The notes under the pieces: model-generated
Told to the model about the DNA's origin: nothing
The model's database searches: none
What the model saw: the letters and a program-made list of their open reading frames with translations, nothing else
Translations under genes and position numbers: made by a program
Shown: in pieces, positions 56,310 to 64,000 of the stretch
Position numbering within the stretch: position 1 is the stretch's first letter
Layout of the letters: each line of letters opens with the position of its first letter
Assembly (NCBI GenBank): GCA_914767715.1
Contig: OU612069.1
Coordinates: forward strand, 29,261,387 to 29,325,386
Source: Membranipora membranacea
Taxonomy: Eukaryota; Bryozoa; Gymnolaemata; Cheilostomatida; Membraniporidae
Direction of reading: 5' to 3'
DNA length: 64,000 nt

Positions 56310-57715
56310 ATTACTTTTTGGTGGATCATCTATCTATACTTACAAAATAACACTATGTGTGTGTGTCCGTCTGAACTTGTTTTTTTTCTCTGCTAATTTT
56401 GTTGTGCCCGGTCCCAGGCGGTCAAGAAGCGCAGTGTCCTGACTAAGAAACCAGTAATTATATGTACTTAATTTAGAGTTAGTTTTCTCTGCTTCCCTTC
56501 CTACAGAAATGAGGCTCACAGTATATACAAGCTGGGTAATCAAGTACCCCATGATCTCTGGTTTAGTTTTGTCTTCTGTTTATGTTCATGGGCGCCGTTG
56601 TGATGTTGTCAGTGCAACTCATGGGTGGTATTGGCCATTCTATTTTTCACCTCATGACTGTTTGATTCTCTTGTTTTTGGCAGACATTTTTTTAATAGGT
56701 GGCTCAAACAGCCTATATTCAGATATGCTTACCTGTAGTTTGATTCTCAGCCAGACGTTGTATGATCTTGTTATTCTTGTTTATGTTGGGCCTTAAGTTA
56801 ATGTGCGGTTACGCTGTCTGGCAACAGATGACCTTAGCTAGACCATTACCCCACGTCTGTGTAGATCAGGATGGCCATGCCCCTCCTATATTGATAGTGG
56901 TACTGGATGACTGAAGGCTGCTTGTTCTCTCAGCTCAGGTCTGTGTGGGTGGTCAAGCCTTCGAAGATCTCTCCCCTTAATATTCCTATTCACTGATAAA
57001 AACGGGATGGGTTCAGTGCACTTTTCATGTACTTTTTTTCATGAAACGATATGGAATCAAGTTCCTCATGCTCTCCGCCTCGCTCTTGCTGCTGTTTATG
57101 TTCTTGGGAGCCTTTGAGCCGTTGAAGGTGCTGCTCTTTCCTCACAGCAGTGTATATTGGCCACAGCCTTTGTGTTTTTATGGGCTCTTTCTGATTTTTG
57201 AGGTTATGCAATCTTTTTAATTGTTGATTTTTTTAAATACAACTTCAGACGCCTCTCACAGATTATGCTTTCCTTTCTGTCGGAAATTACATTTTTTTTA
57301 AAATGAAGGCTTCATCCAAGCTGTTCTTCTATCGGCTTTCATATTCGGATCACAAAATCTTAACACATGTGATACTCTTCTGTTGTCTGATATACTGTCG
57401 AACTAAAAAGTTATCTCCCACATCATGATTATGGTCGGGGGTACTCCCTACGCCCCTGTTACCACTACAAAAACAATTTTACCATCTTTTAAAACCAACA
57501 CATGATACTATTGAAGCACTGAGGCATTTACTTGTGTGTGATGGTGCAACCAATGAGTGTGTCAGGAGTTGTCCCTCTTCATAGATGAGGCTGAGGCTGA
57601 AGAGATAGTACAATGAATTGGCAATATTTTATATTTATGCTACTGTTGGAACAGAGACCTTTTGGTCTGCCGGCCAGGGGAATAAGGATAGAAACAAAAT
57701 GAGCAGAATTTCACA
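56310..57715 (-). repeat. Interspersed repeat R, separate full copy (1.4 kb)
   Basis: It begins ATTACTTTTTGGTGGATCATC and ends AAAATGAGCAGAATTTCACA, like the copies in the duplicated blocks. Its flanks differ from theirs, so these borders probably mark the real element ends. Its right edge falls inside a Harbinger fragment. It contains an extra segment around 57090-57230 absent from the block copies. Confidence 0.88.
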
Positions 57716-57718
57716 GTG

Positions 57719-57900
57719 AAGGAGCGATGACTTTGAGAAGCTGTTCATATGTACTACGGCACATCCTGAAGTTGGCTTGGACCTGCATGTCATCCATGTT
57801 GTTAATACTTATTTGTCTAAAATCTACTGACCGTTCTGTCACCCTTGGTATAGCAGCTGTGAGCGGGCAATCATAGTCATCATGATGTCTAACAACTGTT
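57719..57900 (-). pseudogene. Second PIF/Harbinger fragment (N-terminal exon)
   Basis: After a TTTACAG acceptor the frame reads TVVRHHDDYDCPLTAAIPRV, then NMDDMQVQANFRMCRSTYEQ, LLKVIAPSL and a stop at the junction with repeat R. The FRMCRSTYEQLLKVIAP segment corresponds to the N-terminal helix-turn-helix-like region of HARBI1-type transposases. The rest is replaced by repeat R. Confidence 0.65.
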
Positions 57901-58973
57901 CTGTAAAAGTAAATTAGTTCAAACAGTCAAAAAGCTGTTGGTTGAAAATCCATCTGGCTGCATTAGTCCCCTTTTGCACAGGCCCACTGCAGAAGCCCTG
58001 TGAGTGAATGGAAGTGGGTCCACTCCCCATCCACTCACAAGGCTTCTGCAATGGGCCTGTGGTAGTAGGTCTATGAACAAGGATGCTCATTGAGAGGGGA
58101 AATTGGATTGATTGAATCAAGTAAATTCAGTCAACATGCATATATTAGCAAGGGCCTTTCCCCCTATCTCATATCCCATATCAGTCAGTTCAAGGTTTAG
58201 TAACCAACAACCTTGTTGTACTTGTAGTATTCTATATAATTAACAAACATCCATGGCAGGACAGGATGAATTGATTTCAATTTTCCTTCCCTGGGATTTC
58301 TTGACTTGTGATTAATGTGTTTATTCGAATCGCTGTTGTAAAGCTGTTTTCATCAGACTTGGTCGCCTCTATTAATGGCTAAAAATAAATTTTAGTGCCA
58401 TTTCATTCACCTGAATGCACGCCTAGTAAATACTGTGGTCGCCTTGACAACAGACGTCTATTGACAGGCGAATAAGCTTAATATTTGAAAACTGCCTCTT
58501 TATGGGAAATTAAATATGATCCATAAATGACTTATAATTTTGATGTGACATCGGCCTGGTCTTCTGAATGATCATTAAATCATTTACGAAGATCAATAGT
58601 CACGATAATACATCACTACAAAGTATAGTTAGGTGTTGACGGTACTAATTGCCCATAAGGTAATCATCATGATCATCATCACAGTATATCAATCTAGCCG
58701 TAATTAAACCATATGTGATGTAATCTGTCCAAAGTGAGCAAAATGAGGTGTTGGTGGAAATTGTCTGTCCAGAGTACTCTGTGCTGATTTCAAAAATGTA
58801 TTGTTTTTATTCTAGGACAAAAATTGGTGACGCTACATTAATTTACGTATGTCGTTATCACTCGCCGCAGCGAAACGCGAATGTTAGATAATGGAAGTCA
58901 AAGTTCGAATAGTGAGTGAAATTCCGACACTTTTTGTTTACAGTTCGAAGTCCTTAGCGACGGGGTGTTATAT
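57901..58973. other. Non-coding stretch with hairpin
   Basis: Apart from the hairpin at 57977-58062 nothing is recognised. Confidence 0.4.
57977..58062. repeat. 30-bp-arm hairpin, two mismatches
   Basis: CACAGGCCCACTGCAGAAGC... pairs with the right arm at 28 of 30 positions across a 24-nt loop that itself contains GTGGGTCCAC. Confidence 0.93.
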
Positions 58974-60458
58974 TCATAGCATGGACACCAAAACATGTAT
59001 TATGTAAACCCAAACAGAAATAGAAACTGTGGTAAGGTTACTGTTCGTTAATACAGTATTAAGAGGGTTCATTTTTTTTTTGGGCTTAGGGGATTTTGGA
59101 GGTGCAGGGCACACTAAATCCCTTTTCTCAGGTGTGCAGAACTCTGCTATTTCTTTGTGCAGATACTCCCTTCTAGCCAGATCAAGACCTGGTGGTACTA
59201 TCTCGTCTGGCATACCAGCTGGTCGGTCGCGAATCATTTTTACCTCTACGTGATCGCTGTCAGAGTGAAATTTCTTCATCATAACAACTCCTGTTGAAGA
59301 AAAAGGGATTTAAATCAGTTTTTGGGAGAGTAGCGGCAGAGATATTCCGATGTAAATAAAGATACTACTGATGCAAAACACTGCTTCCAGCGACACAGAC
59401 AATTCACAAACCTGGCTTATCTGCTGAAAAGCCGAACTGTTGATGGCTCTTTATTCCTTGTACCTTAGTACCGGCACTGAAATATTGACTCCAGTTGTAC
59501 TGTTTTATTAGCACCTGTCCAGACTGATCCCCAACTAAAACGGCTGAGTTCGCCACACAAGATCCATTCACTACCTACAAAATAACACCCTCGTATTTTA
59601 ACCAAGTGTAGCCTGTCTTGACAAGCCCCCTCCCCCACCCGGAGAGGCCTGACAAGACAGGCTAGCATAAGTGCAGAATGACTATGAACATAATATTTGA
59701 TTGTTTTCTTTTTGTTTTCTCACCTTGACTAAATCATCTAGACCGGACACCATAGTCCTCCTGAAACGTTTCTTGATGACACCAAACAGCTGATCGCACA
59801 TGAACTTGGTGTGCCCGGCGATGAGGACATGTGCTAAAATCTCACAACAATATGTAGTGCCATATAAAAATAAAGTGAACATACCTTCTAGTTGGAAAGA
59901 ACATCTTGTGTTCTCTCTTTGCTTCTCCTTGTGCTTGTGAAGCTTACCAGTAGTGCTGCTGGTGTTAATTAGTGCTGAAATTTTAGCTAAGATGACACAG
60001 TCTAACTCAGATGGTTCCAGGGACTGATAATATATCAGCTGATCTAAGAGCTTCTCTCTGTCAAACTGAGCAATACAGTCTCTACTACAGTCACACCTGA
60101 ACTGGTTCAGTATATTCTGTTTCTTTGATGCTACTGAGGTACTTTCTGTTGAGGTGTGTATCTCAGTATACTCTTCAATTAAAGGCTGTTTAGTTGTAAC
60201 AGATGATGGTGGTTGTTTAGAAGAATTACTATTAATATTACTACTAGCTGATGACACTTGGTTGCTGTCAGAATCAGAGAAATCAAGCTCAATCTGCCTC
60301 TCATCCCAAGCTAAAGCAGATGTCCAGTCACTATTCTCATCCTCAGAATCTGTTTCCCTACTCTCCACATCAAAATAATCCTCCTCAACACTGTTAAGAA
60401 ATTCATCCAATTCAAAGAAATTCCCTTTGTCCGCCATTTTGTATAGTGAGTTTTGCAC
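58974..60458 (-). CDS. DUF7869-type transposon-derived protein, four exons
   Basis: Exons 60437-59885, 59833-59724, 59574-59412 and 59290-58974 join to 381 codons with no internal stop. Junctions are GTATGT/TTTTAG, GTGAGA/TTTGTAG and GTTTGT/CAACAG. The N-terminus is acidic and serine-rich, followed by a cysteine segment (FRCDCSRDCIAQF) and KHKEKQRENTRCSFQLEG. The C-terminal half carries the family hallmarks AHVLIAGHTKFMCDQLFGVI, FRRTMVSGLDDLVKVV, QSGQVLIKQYNWSQYF, PGVVMMKKF, IVPPGLDLARREYL and FCTPEKRDL. The central region between FQLEG and HVLIAGHTKF, several hundred residues in full-length relatives, is missing. The 51-nt first intron is a multiple of three and open, so it may be retained. 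An alternative ATG lies at 60458. The protein may be a defective transposon copy or a retained short form. Confidence 0.7.
59609..59664. repeat. Inverted repeat in intron
   Basis: TAGCCTGTCTTGACAAGCC pairs with the right arm at 17 of 19 positions. It lies in the third intron region, which is read with exons on both sides. Confidence 0.9.
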
Positions 60459-61135
60459 TTCCTGTCTACCCTAGTAACAACTTTGAGCTCAGATTCTAGG
60501 GGGTTGGACTTGTGCTAGCCAATTAAAACTTGCACAGTGAGAAAGAGGAGGTTTGATTGGTCCAGAATCAATCCACATCATGAAATAATGATAAAATGAA
60601 AACATAAAGCACATGTAGGGTTTTAATGCTTATTACTAACACTAGTCATTACCGCGTTTTGATAACTTTAGACAGATGACATCACATATTCCGAACAATG
60701 TGGTGAAAGCTCTCATTGGCATTTTAAGTGACTCCGTGCAGGGGAAGCCGGGGTAATTTGTGCATTTTTTAGTTTTTTATGCCTGAGCGCTGTAATTCTT
60801 ATTGGATAAGCATTATTTTGGGGTTGCAAGTACTTGTGGCTGTTTGCCTTGTTAATATACATTTACAGGTCAACTAGTGACATGTCGGTCTTAATAAAAA
60901 CTATTTTTAAAATTGTGGATGGGCTGCACAAATTACCCCTTGTTTTGGGTAATTTGTGCTTTTCAATTTTCCATATGGGGTAATTTGTGCAAGTATCTAA
61001 TTCGCCAACAATACACTATTTAAACATGAATAGCTGTCATAATAATGGTAACATACAGTATACACAAGAAAAAAAATCACATTTTCATCTATATACCCTC
61101 ATAAATTGCTATAAAACAATAACCAGGAACAAAAC
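60459..61135. other. Intergenic stretch with repeated motif
   Basis: GGGGTAATTTGTGCA occurs at 60750-60764, inverted at 60925-60939, then direct at 60947-60960 and 60977-60992. The second and third form a 13-bp-arm hairpin with an 8-nt loop. No exon recognised. Confidence 0.85.
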
Positions 61136-62411
61136 TCATTCAACGTCAAAACCAGCAAGATCCACACGGAACATGACTCGACTGGCTGTCAGTTTACTCC
61201 CGATCACAGTTACAGGCTGGCCTAGAAGCAGAATGACATCATCTGCATTGATGATGGACACATCTTCCTGTTCAGGAAAATGCGAAAGAAGCTGCTGAGC
61301 CCTTCACTTTCCTCATGAACTTCACTTGTAATTCCTCAGAATTCTTCAACAGAATCTCTCCTACGTAATACTTGTAAGATCATTTAGGAGTAACAAACTT
61401 CACTAGGACATATTGTCCTGGCTCCATGCCGACGCCCTCAACCACATGCTCTACATCAACTTCCTTGTTGGAACTGTCACTGTCAGAGGCTAGAAGTTCC
61501 TTCGCCAAATCTTCTTTATCATCTTCATAAGATGACTTAGCAGGTTTAGCGATCTTCCTGCAGATTTTTTTTTGCGGCACGCTATGATCATTTCTCTGCC
61601 TGCCGCCCGCTGATCTCTGATTCCAGGCAAAGTTTCTCAGGAGTATCAGTAATTATTGCGGATTTTACATGGCGGCGATTACTTGGCTTTTTTGGACCGG
61701 CTTTGGGGAGCGGAATGAGCTGCTGAAGTGTAATCCTAGCTGTTGAAGTTGATGACTGACGATCAGCTGACATGCTCTGATTGGCTTGAGTTTTTGGCTG
61801 TGCGCTTTCCTGCTGCTCTGTAGATTGAGTGGATGGTTCCGCATGGAGCTGACGTGTGGGTGCAGGCTGAAGTGAGGTCAGGGGGTCGGGCTGAGGTACA
61901 GACTGGGACTGCATCGGATCTCTGTCGGCTTCAGACTGTCCAGCCAACAGAGGTTGTTCAGATACGCTGGCTGAAATAAACTCACGATCACCAAACACCA
62001 TGGAATTTAAATGATAAATACCAGTGCATCGGAAAGAGGAATGGATGTTGTCACGGGTCATGCTGTTGTTGAAAGCTATGTCATCTCATCCAGTCGTCTA
62101 GGACTTAGTTGTAATATGTTTTAAATGGCCCATACACTCACCGATGTGTATAACAGTGTTCTTGCGCACCTCCACTGCCTGAAGGGAAACGTGGGAGCTA
62201 AGGTTGTCCAGAATTAACAGTTCATGTAGCCAGATTTTGCAGCAACACCTTTTGAATTTGGTGCACAGCCATTCATGAATGTCTGTTTCATGAATACTCT
62301 GGGGAATATATAGAATGTGGGGATAGCATTAACAGCGCAACACAAGGTTGTAGTTTCACCACGTTCCTGCGAAGACGTTGACCCCACTTGCTTCTTCCCG
62401 GTTGCTGTAAC
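61136..62411 (-). pseudogene. Pogo/Tigger-type transposase remnant
   Basis: An exon (62411-62142) begins after CTATCAG and reads VTATGKKQVGSTSSQERGET, TTLCCAVNAIPTFYIFPRVF and GCAPNSKGVAAKSGY. In a shifted frame it continues LLILDNLSSHVSLQAVEV, which carries the second catalytic Asp of the pogo DDE core. The next exon (from 62075) reads AFNNSMTRDNIHSSFRCTGI and YHLNSMVFGDREF, the conserved post-core segment. A Gln/Ser/Pro-rich linker and VKSAIITDTPEKLCLESEI follow. An A-run frameshift leads to an acidic stretch and tail GVGMEPGQYVLVKF, a TGA, YYVGEILLKNSEELQVKF and, after another shift, FPEQEDV...DVE-stop at 61136. The first catalytic Asp, the DNA-binding domain and the stretch between VIHI and AFNN are missing. 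Confidence 0.75.
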
Positions 62412-62857
62412 CTGATAGCTCTATTGTAAAGTATTCAAATGGTAGTACAAAACAAGGGCAAATGACTTAAATATTAAGAAGCGCAGTATGTCCAGTAGTC
62501 AAAATAGGCGTATGCACATGGCTGAGTACCGAACGACAGGAAGTGTTCAGAGTAAAGTCTTTCTTGAGACAGTAATAAAAAGCATATCGAATACGGCCCT
62601 GGAATGGTATGCATATACCTGACTTGGTAATATAAGTCACAGTGTAAGTGCTCAGAATCCAAGGTGCAGGGAATTAGAGGCGCCACTAACTCCATGCACC
62701 TTGTAGCCTGGGCACTTAGACCATATAAATCAATGTTCTGACCAAGGGCATTTGAGACAATAACTTAACACAGAGGGCCCTGGATTGATACCACCTTGGG
62801 TATGTATCTACATGACTGAGTAATATAAATCAATGGTCTGAGTAAGCGCACTTGATA
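62412..62857. other. Non-coding stretch
   Basis: Short frames without family resemblance. A phrase like ATATAAATCAATG.TCTGA.(C/T)AAG.GCA.TTGA recurs at about 62726 and 62822, a small direct repeat. Confidence 0.45.
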
Positions 62858-63602
62858 CTAATCACCCTCTGAACTGGAGCAGCTGATATCTCCAAATGAT
62901 GCTCCTGATAGCGAGTCACTAAAACTGTCTGTGAATGAGCTATCATAAGACTGTACTATCTGGCTTTTTACATGACATGAGATATCAGGGTCACAAACAT
63001 CCCAGAAAGCCTGTTGCTCAGAAGGTTTGTCACAAGCAAAATAAGCAAGCAAACATTCACGAGGGCAAGACTTGCACATAGCTCTTCATGGTCTGATCTG
63101 ATTTACGTCCATTTGCCATTCTAGGGTATGTTAATATTAAACACTGTGCAACAACTTCGCACTCCCTAGAAGCTCGACCAGATTCCTGAAGGAAAGCACC
63201 AGGAGTGGTGGGAACGCCGTTTGCCACTTGGGTTTGGACTGCGACGATGAATTGGTGAATAGATTGGCTAGCTTCCTGTATCAAGTTATCGAATTTCACA
63301 CATTCATATATCACATTCTTTACTGGTTCAAAATGGACATCAAACATCGCAATGACATGGTCCAGGGTCTCAACGCTTTCATCAAATGCGAACTGCTTGT
63401 AAATTGGTACACAGTCTCTATCCATGAGTAATAGCATATTTGCTATTTTGACTTCTTCAGAAATTTTCGAGAAGTTTTAAGCTATTTGATATGCACCAAA
63501 TTCAGATTTAGACACCTTCCATAGACTTGCCACATTGCTAGCAGTGAGATCTAGTCTGGTCACAAACTTCTCCTTACCAGAACAATCCCCTCCTGAAGCC
63601 AT
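62858..63602 (-). pseudogene. gag: Mag-type gag relic
   Basis: The probable start is at 63602 (MASGGDCSGKEKFVTRLDLT). An in-frame TAA lies at 63477-63479. The frame then carries IANMLLLMDRDCVPIYKQFA, FDESVETLDHVIAMFD and VKNVIYECVKF, the same order as the gag at 27.6 kb. Downstream of SQSIHQFIVAVQTQ the similarity fades and a stop follows near 63057; the remainder to 62858 is an open, acidic, serine-rich frame without zinc knuckles. No LTRs were found around it. Confidence 0.7.
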
Positions 63603-64000
63603 AATTGTCTTTTAAATATTTAGTGGAAACTATCTTGTACAGCTTGACTGTTCAAATCTTGAATCAGTAAATGAGTGCGGTTCTATTTAGAAACACCGTG
63701 TAGTGAATGCACAATAGGTAGATAGTAGTCACTGTACCTTGTATTGTTATGGCTGCGCGTATCCCGCTGAAGCTTTATCGGAAGTATAGTCAGCACCATG
63801 TATTAGTAATCAACTGGTCTTTCTGTAACTCCCGCTAAAACCCTCTTACATCACTACCGGTCAAGTGATGTGATGTATATCAGCCAATCATAACAGCGTT
63901 ATCCTGACGCATTTCACTGAATCAATGAATCAATTGTGCACATAGGATAGGCCCCACAGGAATAAAAAAACTCTATACGAGTTATGATGATGGCATAACC
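63603..64000. other. Non-coding stretch
   Basis: No feature recognised to the end of the window. Confidence 0.4.

Overview
This is AT-rich animal nuclear DNA (about two thirds A+T by eye). It has GT-AG introns, TATA-box promoters, tRNA-derived SINEs and dense remnants of metazoan transposons. The palindrome TAGGCCTA occurs seven times, where roughly one would be expected. That over-representation, together with the Mag-type Ty3/Gypsy, P-element-like, PIF/Harbinger, piggyBac and pogo-like remnants, suggests a marine invertebrate, possibly a deuterostome such as an echinoderm or hemichordate. The taxon is a guess. No prokaryotic operon, CRISPR array or rRNA gene is visible.

Layout. 1-7.4 kb: repeats and four SINE/tRNA-like units, plus a TATA box followed by a two-tier tandem repeat (3.7-4.25 kb). 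7.4-13.2 kb: the best host-gene signals. These are small minus-strand exons encoding signal peptides, with TATA boxes and good splice sites: a split signal peptide at 7.48-7.89 kb, a paralogous exon at 9.0 kb, and a short secreted peptide at 12.4-13.2 kb. 13.2-23.4 kb: largely non-coding, with a SINE body and several near-perfect hairpins. 23.46-28.05 kb: a complete but broken 4.6-kb Ty3/Gypsy element with almost identical LTRs. 28.1-30.1 kb: a multi-exon P-element-like transposase. 32.5-39.3 kb and 40.1-45.6 kb: two direct copies of a mosaic block holding a LINE endonuclease remnant, a lectin-like exon, an unclassified interspersed repeat (here called R) and two conserved uncharacterised exon-like ORFs.

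45.6-63.6 kb: a minus-strand series of transposase remnants. In order these are a piggyBac C-terminus, a Tc1/IS630-type DDE gene, a four-exon HARBI1-like gene with one nonsense codon, a pogo-type tail, a second Harbinger fragment cut by repeat R, a spliced DUF7869-type gene, a second pogo-type transposase and a Mag-type gag relic. Almost every identifiable coding remnant in the window is on the minus strand.

No group of genes forms a recognisable pathway. The most rewarding objects are the small secreted-peptide exons, the duplicated 5.5-6.8-kb block with its compensated ORF, the spliced DUF7869-type gene (381 codons in frame) and the series of snap-back hairpins. All assignments come from reading motifs; no database search was run.
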